64,000 nucleotides of DNA from Muribaculaceae bacterium (GTDB lineage: Bacteria; Bacteroidota; Bacteroidia; Bacteroidales; Muribaculaceae), in contig JAFLTW010000006.1 in NCBI GenBank assembly GCA_022509085.1, forward strand, positions 1 to 64,000, in the 5' to 3' direction. Positions 16,519-25,715 of this stretch are shown here, in pieces; the first letter of the stretch is position 1; every line of letters begins with the position of its first letter. Both the position numbers and the translations under genes were made by a program. Under the pieces are notes generated by a model. The model saw only the letters and a program-made list of their open reading frames with translations, ran no database searches and had not been told where the DNA came from.

Positions 16519-17081
16519 GAACAGCGAGAGCCATCATGATACTGCTGCTGGCCGCGGCCGCAGCCTTCGGGAGCGACGCCCGGAGAGTAAAGACACGCCT
16601 TGCGGCCCCGAAAACCGACAAAAAAGAACTGAGGCAGAAGCTCAAGACCAACGCCGGCCACGGCGAGGAATTCGACAGGATAAAAGAGCACCTCAACTTC
16701 ATGGCCTACGACAAAAAGGCCAGCGCCGACAAGGAGACATTCTTCGTAGACAACGGCTCGACCACCAACCTCAAGGCCATCGAGATAGAGATAACCTACT
16801 ATAACGAAGCCGGGAAACAGATACACCGGCGCACCGTAGAGATAGAGGAGAGCTTCCCGGCCAACGAGACACGAAAGGTAGACATAACCAGCTGGGACCG
16901 CCAGAAAAGTTTCCACTACATCAACAGCGTGCCCTCAAAACAAGGAAGCACACCATATACGGTGCGCTTCCGGGTGGTATCTTTCACTCCCGAGGGATCC
17001 CCGGGACCAGCGACCTCACTTATGGGTCATGATATGGAGCACATGGCGGTCGGTGGCCGACATGGCGTCCTTTCCAATTGA
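16515..17081 (+). CDS. Small secreted protein of unknown function, 3' end antisense to a convergent gene
   Basis: Not recognised. The 188-aa product has a signal peptide (about 1-20) and a region (about 60-150) whose alternating pattern (KAIEIEITYYNEAGKQIHRR) suggests an immunoglobulin-like beta fold. The last 22 codons lie inside the 3' end of the convergent desulfidase-like gene, so that tail is likely to have been gained by loss of an earlier stop. It is the last gene of the parE-led run. Confidence 0.75.
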   Translation: MRTARAIMILLLAAAAAFGSDARRVKTRLAAPKTDKKELRQKLKTNAGHGEEFDRIKEHLNFMAYDKKASADKETFFVDNGSTTNLKAIEIEITYYNEAGKQIHRRTVEIEESFPANETRKVDITSWDRQKSFHYINSVPSKQGSTPYTVRFRVVSFTPEGSPGPATSLMGHDMEHMAVGGRHGVLSN

Positions 17082-18308
17082 CGTAAGATTATGAATTGTG
17101 CGGTCGACGTCGTCGCATACGATGCCTTCGGCCTGCGACACGCAGCGGCCCTCCATAGCCAGGATGGCGGACATCATGGCCGTGCCCACACCTGAAGAGA
17201 TCTTCATGGAGCACGAGGGCTTGGCACCGTCGCAGATCATACCGGTAAGATTAGCCACCATATTCTTCACGGCCGAGCACACCTCATCGTAACCGCCCCT
17301 CATCAGATATACGAGGGCCGCGGAGGCACCCGTAGAGGCCACCACGCAGCCGCACAGGGCACTGAGCCGGCCGAGATTCTGCTTGATATAGATGCTCGTA
17401 AGATGGCTGAGCATAAGGGCGCGGGCAAGCGTCTCCTCGGAGGCACCGATGTCTTCGGCAAAGGATACGACAGGCATCGTGGCCGTGATGCCCTGGTTGC
17501 CGCTGCCGCTGTTGCTCATGACGGGCACCGTAGCGCCGCCCATCCTGGCGTCGCATGCGGCAGAGGTGGCGCTTATCATGTTGGCCAGATGGCCCGCGCC
17601 GAAATAGAACACCCCACGCTCGCTGACAATCTTACCCAGACCGTGGCCATACTTGCCCTGCATGCCCACCTCGGAGGCAGCCTTATTAAGGTCGCGCGCC
17701 TTCAGGATAAACGAGATCTCGCTGAAGGGCGACTCCGTGGCAAACTCCCACACCGTAGCCATATCGAGAGCCACGTCATCGTCGGCAGGAGCCGGAGCGC
17801 CGGCATCATCGCAGCCGGTGGGAGCCTCGTCAAGCCGGGAGACACCGTCGAGAGAGGCATGGACAAAATTGGTGTGGAGGCCCGAGATGACGGTGTGAGC
17901 GGAATGGGCGCCGGCCGAGGCCACCACGTCGATATACAGATTGGAGGAAGAATCGGGCACGAGACTGATCTCGATGCGACCCTCCGCGATATATTTACGG
18001 CCGGATTCGACAGCCTCCGGGGAGACATCGCGGAGCACCTCGAGGCCGTAGGCAGAGCGGCCGATAAGGGCACCGAGAGCCACGGCGATAGGGAGGCCGA
18101 TCATGCCAGTGCCGGGGATGCCGACGCCCATTGCATTCTTAAGCATATTGCCGCTCAGGCCGACAGAAATTTTTTCGGGGAGGCCGCCCAGGAGCTCCGT
18201 GGCCTTTGCCACGCAGAGCGAGACGGCGGCAGGTTCGGTGCAACCGATAGCGGGGACCACCTCGCGTTGCACAAGAGCGATGATAGATTCGCGTTTATCT
18301 TTATTCAT
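17016..18308 (-). CDS. L-cysteine desulfidase / serine dehydratase alpha-like protein (UPF0597 type)
   Basis: This 430-aa cytoplasmic enzyme has the family start VPAIGCTEPAAVSL, a central SGSGNQGITATMPV and a late CDGAKPSC pair. The conserved cysteines bind a [4Fe-4S] cluster in characterised relatives, which release sulfide, ammonia and pyruvate from cysteine (or ammonia and pyruvate from serine). Length is normal. The 3' end overlaps the convergent secreted-protein gene by 66 bp. Thymidine kinase lies upstream on the same strand, 61 bp away. Cysteine versus serine as substrate cannot be read from the sequence. Confidence 0.85.
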   Translation of the reverse strand: MNKDKRESIIALVQREVVPAIGCTEPAAVSLCVAKATELLGGLPEKISVGLSGNMLKNAMGVGIPGTGMIGLPIAVALGALIGRSAYGLEVLRDVSPEAVESGRKYIAEGRIEISLVPDSSSNLYIDVVASAGAHSAHTVISGLHTNFVHASLDGVSRLDEAPTGCDDAGAPAPADDDVALDMATVWEFATESPFSEISFILKARDLNKAASEVGMQGKYGHGLGKIVSERGVFYFGAGHLANMISATSAACDARMGGATVPVMSNSGSGNQGITATMPVVSFAEDIGASEETLARALMLSHLTSIYIKQNLGRLSALCGCVVASTGASAALVYLMRGGYDEVCSAVKNMVANLTGMICDGAKPSCSMKISSGVGTAMMSAILAMEGRCVSQAEGIVCDDVDRTIHNLTSIGKDAMSATDRHVLHIMTHK

Positions 18309-18369
18309 GGCAGTATAAAATAAGGTTCTGAAAGAGGTTTGGTGAGATAATTAAAGTCTGGTGAGGGAA

Positions 18370-18990
18370 TCAAAGGGGAAGGCGACCCCGGGAGGCCTTC
18401 TCGACGGCCTTGTTTCGCCAGCACCGGCGGCAGAGGGCCATATAGCGTTCGTTGCCGCCAATCTCCACCTGCTCGCCCTCCATAAGGACATTACCGTCGG
18501 CCCCGATACGGGCGTTGATGATGGTCTTGCGGCCGCAGGTGCATGTAGACTTGATCTCGTCGATGGTGTCGGCAATCTCGAAAAGGCGTTTGGAGCCTTC
18601 GAAAAGATGGCTCTGGAAGTCGGTGCGCAGTCCGTAGCAAACCACATTGCATCCGAAATCGTCGACCGCCTGGGCCAGCTGGTCGACCTGTTCGGCGGTG
18701 AGGAACTGGGCCTCGTCAACCAGGATCCAGTGGGGCACATCGAGCGTCTCCTCGAAGAGTTCCCTGACGGCCAGATAGAGGTTGGTGTCGCCGTGGATCC
18801 AGGAGCATTCCCGCTCGATGCCGATACGGGAGCGGATCACGTTGCGTTTCTCGCGGATATCGATCACAGGCTTCATGCAGATATACGACAGACCGCGCTC
18901 CTCAAAATTATACGCCTGAGTGAGCAGCATGGCAGTTTTTGCACTGCCCATAGTACCGTATCTGAAATAAAGTTTTCCCCTTCTGTCCAT
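18370..18990 (-). CDS. tdk: Thymidine kinase
   Basis: This type II thymidine kinase phosphorylates thymidine to dTMP in the salvage pathway. The P-loop GTMGSAKT lies at residues 12-19. The Walker B/catalytic stretch is WILVDEAQFL. Zinc ligands are the CTCGRK pair and the CRRCW pair near the C-terminus. 206 aa is the normal size. It is transcribed with the desulfidase-like gene downstream. A bare A/T-rich stretch upstream probably holds its promoter. Confidence 0.94.
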   Translation of the reverse strand: MDRRGKLYFRYGTMGSAKTAMLLTQAYNFEERGLSYICMKPVIDIREKRNVIRSRIGIERECSWIHGDTNLYLAVRELFEETLDVPHWILVDEAQFLTAEQVDQLAQAVDDFGCNVVCYGLRTDFQSHLFEGSKRLFEIADTIDEIKSTCTCGRKTIINARIGADGNVLMEGEQVEIGGNERYMALCRRCWRNKAVEKASRGRLPL

Positions 18991-19111
18991 TTATACAAAA
19001 AAATTTTCTTTTTTCAATTAAACCTTTTTACATTACTGTTGTCAACACCTACAGATAGAATTTCAATGTATTGATATTCTCAGTATGGTTCATAAATTTC
19101 TCATTTACAAT

Positions 19112-19507
19112 TTAAGTTTCTTCAGTTATTGATATGTTGGTTAATGAGGTTTGTCCGTTGTGAAACGCACAAGCCTCCTTTTTTTGCATTTTCTCGAGTT
19201 TTTTACGGTAATAATCCTTTCGGGCGGGGTTCATGGGAAACCAGCCCTTAAGCACGCGCCGCGTCTGATGGTTTACCTCCAGGATGCTCCAGAAGCAAGA
19301 GAAGGCCACGACGGCGAGGATGCCCGACCAGAAAAGGGAGCCGGAGAACAGGGCTGCGGCCAAGGCAGCGATGCCCGCCAGGAGGAAAGCCCAGTTGATT
19401 CGCGAGCCGAAATAGTATTCCCCCTTGATAACGAGGGGGTGGAAAACTCCTATGATAAGGAAGGTGACAAGACCGATGGCCAGACCTTCGAGATTGATTG
19501 CGTCCAT
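19112..19507 (-). CDS. DUF4491 membrane protein
   Basis: This 131-aa protein has three to four membrane helices (about 8-25, 38-55, 58-78) followed by a basic cytoplasmic end (KGWFPMNPARKDYYRKKLEK). This layout and the EVNHQTRRVLKGWFPMNP stretch match DUF4491, a Bacteroidota family of unknown function. A -7 element TAACTTTG (19527-19534, minus strand) lies 20 bp upstream of the start. It is divergent from the carboxyltransferase gene. Confidence 0.8.
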   Translation of the reverse strand: MDAINLEGLAIGLVTFLIIGVFHPLVIKGEYYFGSRINWAFLLAGIAALAAALFSGSLFWSGILAVVAFSCFWSILEVNHQTRRVLKGWFPMNPARKDYYRKKLEKMQKKEACAFHNGQTSLTNISITEET

Positions 19508-19569
19508 TGGAAAACGATATTATATGCAAAGTTACGAAAATAATTTGGGGATAAAAAAATGAAAACGCT

Positions 19570-19599
19570 TTTGCATATGGAAAAAAATAGTTAAATTTG
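19570..19599 (+). promoter_or_regulatory. Promoter of the biotin-dependent carboxyltransferase gene
   Basis: TTTG (19570-19573), an 18-nt spacer and TAAATTTG (19592-19599). The predicted start near 19606 gives a leader of about 56 nt before the GTG start codon. Confidence 0.6.
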
Positions 19600-19661
19600 A
19601 CCCAAAATAGAGACCATCTGACAAATAAGAGACAAAAAACACTTAAATCTAAAAAAATATC

Positions 19662-22019
19662 GTGAACAAAAAACTTAAAATCAGAGACTTGACGCTCCGC
19701 GACGGCCAACAGTCGCTATTTGCAACGCGTCTGAAGCAAGAGAATGTAGACAAACTTCTTCCGCTCTACAGGGAAGCCAAGTTTTATATCATGGAGGTAT
19801 GGGGCGGCGCCGTGCCCGACTCCGTAATGCGCTATCTGGGCGAGAGCCCGTGGGAGCGCCTGCGCGAATGCTCGAAAGCCATGAAGGGAATCTCGCTTCT
19901 GTCGGCGCTCTCGCGCGGCAGGAACCTCTTCGGCTACGTGCCCTACCCCGACAGCGTGCTCGAGGGATTCTACAAGAAAGCCATCGAGAACGGCCTCAAC
20001 GTGATGAGAATCTTCGACGCCCTCAACGACATCAAGAACATCGAGGGATCGATAAGGATGATCAACGAGCTCGGCGGCATAGCCGACACGGCCGTATGCT
20101 ACACCGTTGACCCCAAGGGCACTCCGGAGGAGGAGAAGATCTTCACTGACGAATACTTCGTAGACCTTGCCCTCAAGATGGAGGCGCTGGGCGCCAAGAT
20201 GGTGACCGTGAAAGACATGGCCGGCCTCGTAAGCCCCTCGCGCATCTACTCGCTGATGCCGAAGCTTAAGAAGGCGCTGAAGGTGCCCGTAGACTTCCAC
20301 ACCCACTGTACCCCCGGCTACGGTCTGGCATCGGTTTTGACGGCCATCATCCAGGGCGTTGACATCGTAGACACCAACATATGGTGGTTTGGCGGCGGCT
20401 CGGCGGCTCCCGCCATCGAGCTCGTAAACATCTTCTGCCAGAAGCTGGGAGTGGAGCTCGAGGCCGACATGGAGGCAGTGGCAAAGATCCGCGAGGCTCT
20501 CAAGGAGGCACGCACAGCCCTTTCGGAATTCGACCTCAACAAAGACAAATGGCCGGAAGACTTCGACGAGGCCTACGCCAAGATGCCGAAAAAGATCGAC
20601 AAGGAATTCGACCGCGCCATCAAGGCAGCGAAGAAGAACGACGAGGAGACCCTGCTCGACGCCTGCCACAAGATAGAGGCATACTTCGGATTCCCGAAGC
20701 CCAACGAGCTGGTGAAGAACGCAGAGGTGCCGGGCGGCATGTACACCAATATGGTGGCCAACCTCCGCGCCCTTGGCGCCGAAGACATGCTCGAGGCAGC
20801 CATGGAGCTGATTCCGAAGGTGCGTCGCGACGCAGGACTGGTGCCCCTGGTGACCCCCACCAGCCAGATTGTGGGCTCGCAGGCAGTAGCAGTGGCCGTA
20901 GACCGCAAGAACGGCAAGCCCGACTATACCAACAAGAACAACCAGTTTATCGCCCTGGTGAAGGGTGAATACGGCACAACGCCCGTAGCCGTCGACCCCG
21001 AGTTCCGTCGCCAGATTACGGGCAGTCCCGAAGAGAAGCCCTACGACGTAAACTCCTACAAGGCACCGGAGAACCCGACCCTCGACAAGTTTGGAGGCCT
21101 GAAGCTTGCCGCCAACGAAGAGGAATACCTGCTGCTCGAGTTGCTTCCCACCGTTGCCAAGACCTTCCTCACCAATCTCCGCAAGAAAGAGTTTGAGGGA
21201 GGCAAGACGGCCGCTCCGGCAGCTGCAGAGGCCAAGGCCGCACCGGCAGCCGGAGGCGACGTGACGGGACCGGTGATGAAAGCTCCGATGGGCGGGACCG
21301 TGCTCGAGGTGAAGGTAAAAGCCGGCGACACCGTGAAACCGGGTGACGTAGTGCTTACCTACGAAGCCATGAAGATGGAAAACAATCTCGAGGCAGACAA
21401 GGGAGGCGTAGTGAAACGCGTACTTGTGAGCGACGGCGACGTGATGGCCACCGACCAGCCCATCATAGAATTCGCAGCCGAGGGCGCAGCCGCACCTGCA
21501 GCACCGGCAGGAGGCGTGCAGGCCGACGGCCCGATGATGAAAGCCCCGATGGGCGGCACCGTGCTCGAGGTGAAGGTGAAAGTGGGCGATGCCGTGAAAG
21601 CCGGCGACACCCTGCTGACCTACGAAGCCATGAAGATGGAGAACAACCTCGTAAGCGAACGCGACGGCGTGATAGCCAAGATAATGGTAGAGGACGGCGA
21701 CGTGATGGCCACCGACCAGCCCATCTTCCAGTTTGGCACGGCATCGGCAACCCCGGCAGCCAAACCCGCCGCTCCGAAGCCCGCACCGAAGGCTGCAGAG
21801 CCCGTAAAACCGGTAGAAGACAAGAAATATGACGTGAAACCGGTGGAGGGCTACGACGTAAACCGCGCCCTCGCTCCGACAGAGGGAGGCACAGCTGCCA
21901 AGGCCGTGCTGCCCAACGTGAAGCGCAAAGGCGACGCCATCCAGATTGCCGAGGGCACCACGCTCGAGATCAATATCTCGCCCGACGGCGGCATCAACAT
22001 CCGCATCACGAAGAACTAA
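19662..22019 (+). CDS. Biotin-dependent carboxyltransferase (oxaloacetate decarboxylase/pyruvate carboxylase type) with two biotinyl domains
   Basis: The 785-aa protein starts at GTG. The carboxyltransferase TIM barrel (about 1-290) has LRDGQQSLFATR, the metal-binding HTHCTPGYG and the FGGGSAAPA loop. The conserved carboxylase domain extends to about 510. Then come two biotinyl domains (about 530-600 and 630-705), each with the biotin-attachment motif EAMKMEN, separated by an Ala/Pro-rich linker. An Ala/Pro/Lys linker and an 80-residue tail follow. Relatives transfer CO2 between oxaloacetate, or pyruvate, and biotin. Most have one biotinyl domain. The tandem copy looks like an internal duplication, since the two DNA segments are nearly identical in places. 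A terminator follows at 22041. Confidence 0.9.
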   Translation: MNKKLKIRDLTLRDGQQSLFATRLKQENVDKLLPLYREAKFYIMEVWGGAVPDSVMRYLGESPWERLRECSKAMKGISLLSALSRGRNLFGYVPYPDSVLEGFYKKAIENGLNVMRIFDALNDIKNIEGSIRMINELGGIADTAVCYTVDPKGTPEEEKIFTDEYFVDLALKMEALGAKMVTVKDMAGLVSPSRIYSLMPKLKKALKVPVDFHTHCTPGYGLASVLTAIIQGVDIVDTNIWWFGGGSAAPAIELVNIFCQKLGVELEADMEAVAKIREALKEARTALSEFDLNKDKWPEDFDEAYAKMPKKIDKEFDRAIKAAKKNDEETLLDACHKIEAYFGFPKPNELVKNAEVPGGMYTNMVANLRALGAEDMLEAAMELIPKVRRDAGLVPLVTPTSQIVGSQAVAVAVDRKNGKPDYTNKNNQFIALVKGEYGTTPVAVDPEFRRQITGSPEEKPYDVNSYKAPENPTLDKFGGLKLAANEEEYLLLELLPTVAKTFLTNLRKKEFEGGKTAAPAAAEAKAAPAAGGDVTGPVMKAPMGGTVLEVKVKAGDTVKPGDVVLTYEAMKMENNLEADKGGVVKRVLVSDGDVMATDQPIIEFAAEGAAAPAAPAGGVQADGPMMKAPMGGTVLEVKVKVGDAVKAGDTLLTYEAMKMENNLVSERDGVIAKIMVEDGDVMATDQPIFQFGTASATPAAKPAAPKPAPKAAEPVKPVEDKKYDVKPVEGYDVNRALAPTEGGTAAKAVLPNVKRKGDAIQIAEGTTLEINISPDGGINIRITKN

Positions 22020-22040
22020 GACTACATTTGATAAGAAATG

Positions 22041-22073
22041 TCCGGCGCTTTAGCAAGAGCGCCGGATATTTTT
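22041..22073 (+). terminator. Rho-independent terminator of the carboxyltransferase gene
   Basis: TCCGGCGCT pairs with AGCGCCGGA around TTAGCAAG, followed by TATTTTTAT. The stop codon is 22 bp upstream. Confidence 0.85.
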
Positions 22074-22127
22074 ATGCCCCGAAATTCGGGAGCGTATTTT
22101 TATGCAGCGGAAGGAGGGGATTCTTAT

Positions 22128-23018
22128 TCAGGAGAGGGTGGTATGTGTGCGGCGGTATTCGGTGGGCGACTTTCCCTTAAGCCTCTTGAAAAACTTGGAG
22201 AAGGTAGCCTGGTCGGCAAAGAGGAGTTGGGCAGCTATCTCCTTGACACTCATCGTGGTGGTGAGCAGCAGGCATTCCGCGCTCGACATGAGGAGCTGAT
22301 TGACGTGCTGGATTACGGTAAGACCCGTGACACCCTTCACCACACGCGAGAGATAGACAGGCGAAACCTGAAGAAGGTCGGCATAGAAGTCCAGACTCCG
22401 ATGGTGGAGGTAATATTTGGGAAGGATGTGAAGAAACTGAATTACCTGGTATTCCTGGCGGCTGGCCACGGCATTCATGTTGGTTTCGGCTTTCAGCGCA
22501 TTGTAAAGGTCGATAAGGAAGAGGGAGAAGAGCATGAGGGAAGCCTCCGTCTTGAGGAGCAGGTCGGAATTCTGGTAACCGATAATCTCATGGAAATGAC
22601 CTTTGAGACGCCTGAACACCTCCTTTGGGAGGGGGATGTTGGGCCGGCGGTCGTGGATCATGGGGAAATAGGTAGCCTTGATGAAGTCGCGCGCGAATCG
22701 GTTTTCGAGAATAATATCGTTTTTGATAAGGAGTGTAACGGCCTGATAATCTTCCGACACAGAGAGAATCTCTACCGGCAGCCCGGGATTGTAGACAAAG
22801 ATTTCATAAGGACTAAGCGCGAGCTCAAGCCCGTTGTAAACAATCCGGCATTCGCCGCGGCTCACCAGAGTAAAGGAGAAACTGTTGAGGTCCCACTTCA
22901 TCAGCATTGAGTGGGAGAGCAGCCTGTTGTCGCTCTCAAAACAGTAAATCTTATCGGAAGCTGACTCAGCAACTTCCAAACCGACAATCTCCGTAAGGAA
23001 CCGTTTGATGGAATACAT
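22128..23018 (-). CDS. AraC-family transcriptional regulator
   Basis: This protein has a cupin-like sensor N-terminus and a C-terminal pair of helix-turn-helix motifs. The HTH region (DFYADLLQVSPVYLSRVVKGVTG, then VKEIAAQLLFADQATFSKFFKRLKGKSPTEYRR) fits the AraC/XylS family. I start it at ATG 23018 (MYSIKRFLTEIV), giving 296 aa. The longer reading to 23108 adds a Cys/Leu-rich stretch unlike the family. It is divergent from the ferritin-like gene at 23166, with a 147-bp shared upstream region, so that gene is a possible target. The ligand is unknown. Confidence 0.85.
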   Translation of the reverse strand: MYSIKRFLTEIVGLEVAESASDKIYCFESDNRLLSHSMLMKWDLNSFSFTLVSRGECRIVYNGLELALSPYEIFVYNPGLPVEILSVSEDYQAVTLLIKNDIILENRFARDFIKATYFPMIHDRRPNIPLPKEVFRRLKGHFHEIIGYQNSDLLLKTEASLMLFSLFLIDLYNALKAETNMNAVASRQEYQVIQFLHILPKYYLHHRSLDFYADLLQVSPVYLSRVVKGVTGLTVIQHVNQLLMSSAECLLLTTTMSVKEIAAQLLFADQATFSKFFKRLKGKSPTEYRRTHTTLS

Positions 23019-23165
23019 ACATAAATAAGACAGCGGGAGAGAAGATATGTTTAATTTCAGACAACACAATATCATTTTAAGACAACATCCAACTGAATAT
23101 AAACACATAAATTTGCATATTCTAACCTGTCATATCAATAGAAAGAAGGAAAAGAGCAACGACTT

Positions 23166-23612
23166 ATGGACAAGGATACACAACACGAAATAACGACAAA
23201 ATACGTAAAAGAGCTCTACTCCAAGGCTACTCACCATACTGAGCAGGCCCGCATATTCGGCGAGGAAGGGTTCGGACAGCTCAGCATCATATTATATCAG
23301 CTTGCGGAGAGGGAGTCAGACCTGAGAGAGAGGCTTGCGGCCACGGTTGGGCTGGCAACAATCCCGACAACGGAAGAGTTGCTGACGCTTCGGGAGCCGG
23401 AGGAATACGTAAATTACTATCTGGAGAACTCTCTGCGCGAGATCGATGAGCTCAGGCAGGCCATAACGAGCCTTGAGGGAGCGGGCAGCACAGCAGCAGG
23501 CATACTGAAGGAATACCTGGCGCTTCGGGAGGAGGGGCTGACCTGGCAGGACGCCCAGATAGACACGATAAACGAGAGCGGAGTAGAGAAATGGCGCGAA
23601 CTCATGAGATGA
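23166..23612 (+). CDS. Small all-helical protein, possibly ferritin-like
   Basis: This 148-aa product looks all alpha-helical and has no signal or membrane segment. The first helix region (KATHHTEQARIFGEEGFGQLSI) and the last (AGILKEYLALREEGLTWQDAQID) resemble helices A and D of ferritin-like proteins, but I cannot line up a complete di-iron site. It is divergently arranged with the AraC regulator. Its last codons form one arm of a hairpin that also serves as the probable terminator. The function call is tentative. Confidence 0.45.
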   Translation: MDKDTQHEITTKYVKELYSKATHHTEQARIFGEEGFGQLSIILYQLAERESDLRERLAATVGLATIPTTEELLTLREPEEYVNYYLENSLREIDELRQAITSLEGAGSTAAGILKEYLALREEGLTWQDAQIDTINESGVEKWRELMR

Positions 23613-23622
23613 GTCGCGCCAT
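23591..23622 (+). terminator. Hairpin overlapping the stop of the ferritin-like gene
   Basis: ATGGCGCGA-a-CTCAT (inside the coding sequence) pairs with ATGAGTCGCGCCAT downstream, with a single bulge. The trailing bases AAAAATTT are not a perfect T-run. Confidence 0.55.
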
Positions 23623-23704
23623 AAAAATTTGTTGGAGGTAACGCTGTCTGAGTTGGGGAAAGCTTCTCTACATTGAGTTGGGATTGCTTTGGTTTGTGGA
23701 GAGG

Positions 23705-25450
23705 CTATAGCCTTATTTTTTTACCACCAACGATATATAACCCTTTGGGGAGCGACAGGAGATCAGAGGGGTCTGAAATCTTCTTGACGGGAATACCTTG
23801 GAGAGTATAGACCGTTACGGGCTGCATGTCGGGAACTACGGTGGAGACACCATCGATATCGGGATTCGGGTCGGGATCGGGAGTGGGGTCAGGATCTGGT
23901 TCCGGTTCAGGTTCCGGATCGGGTTCCGGATCGGGTTCAGGGAGTGCGGGCTGCATAGTGACGGGGAGAAAATCCATCGCATACAGATGGCCTGTATAGA
24001 AATCGTAGACCTTGGCAAATAGCTGTACGTCACTCGAGACGGCCGGCATCATTGGAGAGATTATGGCTGAAAACTCGCGTTCGTCCGTCTCACCCGGGTC
24101 GAGAGTAACCATGAAACCATCGGAACGGCCTACAGTAGAGTAGAGTGTCGCAGTTACGGGTTCCTGAAGCACTACGCCTATGCGCCCGGTAAGTTGGGCA
24201 CCGGTATTATTCGTCAGAGAGACGCGGAATGTAGCCGGCGAGCCGTAGTGTAAGGGCGATAGAAGTTCGAGCGAATTCACGGAGAGCATCCCGGCGGCGG
24301 GAGCCGATGGCTCAAGGGGAGAGAAAGAGGGTTTTCCGGACCCGGGAGGGATAATACCGAAAACGGCGTCCTGCTCCACGAGAAAACCGTCGACATAGCC
24401 ATCGTGGGCAATACGGTCGGGACTGATGGCGTCGAGCAGGTAGAAACCGTCGTAAGCCCCTCCCCAACCGAAATTGAAATGAAAGTAACCGTTGCCGTCA
24501 TAACCGTCGCAAACGAAAGCATGGGCAACAGTGTATAGGGCGTCGGCACCCGCATAAAGCACGGGGCCATACGTCTTAAGATTGTCATAAATCATCGCTG
24601 CCCAGTCGGAATAAGTGTAGTTTTCGCGCGACAGCATGACAGCACCGGAATCATAATCAAAATGATTTTTCAGAGCTACGGGCACCTTGGCTGTAGGCGT
24701 GGCCGAGCCCTCGACGGTATAACCCATTTCAAGAGAATAGCCGACAGCCTTCATCAGATAGGCAACGGCGTCGGCCTGTTGTCGGGTGTAAGCGCCTTCG
24801 GAATAATCGGCGAGAATATTGGCCCAGTCGAGGGGTTGCTCGGCGAGATCCATGGAGAGCATTCCCAGGCCGGGGCAACTGTAGGAGACGTAGCCCGTGG
24901 CGCGTGCAGGATACTGATGGTAGCGCATAATCTGAGCTGTCGCAGTTGCCACACACCCGGTGACACAATGCTCGCCGTTTACTTCAGGGCAGAAATTGAA
25001 GTATGGTTCACTCTGCCACCATGTGGTCTCCATAAGGGGGGCTATCGGCTGCCAGGAGGACGGGAGCACGGACGGGGCTTTAGCAGGGGCCATATCACCC
25101 TCCTTCCGCAGCTGCTGAATCTGACGGCAGTAACCGTCGACCCAAAACCTGAGCTGCGAGGGAATTTCTGCAGGATTGAACGAGCCTGAATATGAATAAC
25201 CGAGCACCGGGAGCACTGCATCATCGGCACTCACGAGAAGGAACCCGTCGCCGTTGCTGAAAGCGTAAACGGCCGGGATCTCATCGGGTGAAGTAAAGGT
25301 ATGGGTGAGTTGTAGAGAGCCGGAGCCCCTAAGCCTGTAAGGCTGACTTTGGCTTGCTCGGGCAAGAGCCTCTTCAGGGCTCAGCGGCGCTGCCAGAGCC
25401 GCCGAGAACGCCACGGCAAGAAAAGGAATTGATAAAAGAAAACGTTTCAT
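23705..25450 (-). CDS. C10-family (streptopain-like) cysteine protease, secreted
   Basis: This 581-aa protein has a signal peptide (about 1-20) and a propeptide with the family inhibitor features (about 20-130). The C10 catalytic domain has its nucleophile in VTGCVATATAQIMRYHQYP (Cys about 166) and its His in TVAHAFVCDGYDGNGYFHFNFGWGG (about 310). A beta domain follows, then a Pro/Glu/Asp repeat linker (about 500-535). The C-terminal tail (YTLQGIPVKK, then KGLYIVGGKK) looks like a short type IX secretion sorting domain. Relatives include streptopain and interpain. It probably acts outside the cell on host or dietary protein. Promoter elements lie at 25555-25585. Confidence 0.9.
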   Translation of the reverse strand: MKRFLLSIPFLAVAFSAALAAPLSPEEALARASQSQPYRLRGSGSLQLTHTFTSPDEIPAVYAFSNGDGFLLVSADDAVLPVLGYSYSGSFNPAEIPSQLRFWVDGYCRQIQQLRKEGDMAPAKAPSVLPSSWQPIAPLMETTWWQSEPYFNFCPEVNGEHCVTGCVATATAQIMRYHQYPARATGYVSYSCPGLGMLSMDLAEQPLDWANILADYSEGAYTRQQADAVAYLMKAVGYSLEMGYTVEGSATPTAKVPVALKNHFDYDSGAVMLSRENYTYSDWAAMIYDNLKTYGPVLYAGADALYTVAHAFVCDGYDGNGYFHFNFGWGGAYDGFYLLDAISPDRIAHDGYVDGFLVEQDAVFGIIPPGSGKPSFSPLEPSAPAAGMLSVNSLELLSPLHYGSPATFRVSLTNNTGAQLTGRIGVVLQEPVTATLYSTVGRSDGFMVTLDPGETDEREFSAIISPMMPAVSSDVQLFAKVYDFYTGHLYAMDFLPVTMQPALPEPDPEPDPEPEPEPDPDPTPDPDPNPDIDGVSTVVPDMQPVTVYTLQGIPVKKISDPSDLLSLPKGLYIVGGKKIRL

Positions 25451-25554
25451 AATATCGGCTTGTTATGGTTTGGTGAAACCAACTTTGTCTTTTTCGGTGA
25501 TTTTCCGTACTCCTCGAAAAGAAATTATCGGTTGGTTTTTCAGAATAATTTGTA

Positions 25555-25585
25555 CAAAATTACAAAAAAATTTCATTGAGAGAAA
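25555..25585 (-). promoter_or_regulatory. Promoter of the C10 protease gene
   Basis: Minus-strand TAATTTTG (25555-25562) with TTTC (25582-25585) 19 nt upstream. The leader would be about 98 nt. Confidence 0.5.
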
Positions 25586-25715
25586 GAGTGATTACGAATA
25601 ACCCGGAAGAGTACTTGAATTTCAGAGAAGAAGGGAAAATAGGGAAGCAGAAAAGATGAACCAAAACGGGATGGAGGGGGTTTTAAAGATGAAATACCTG
25701 ACAGGAAAAACCTAA

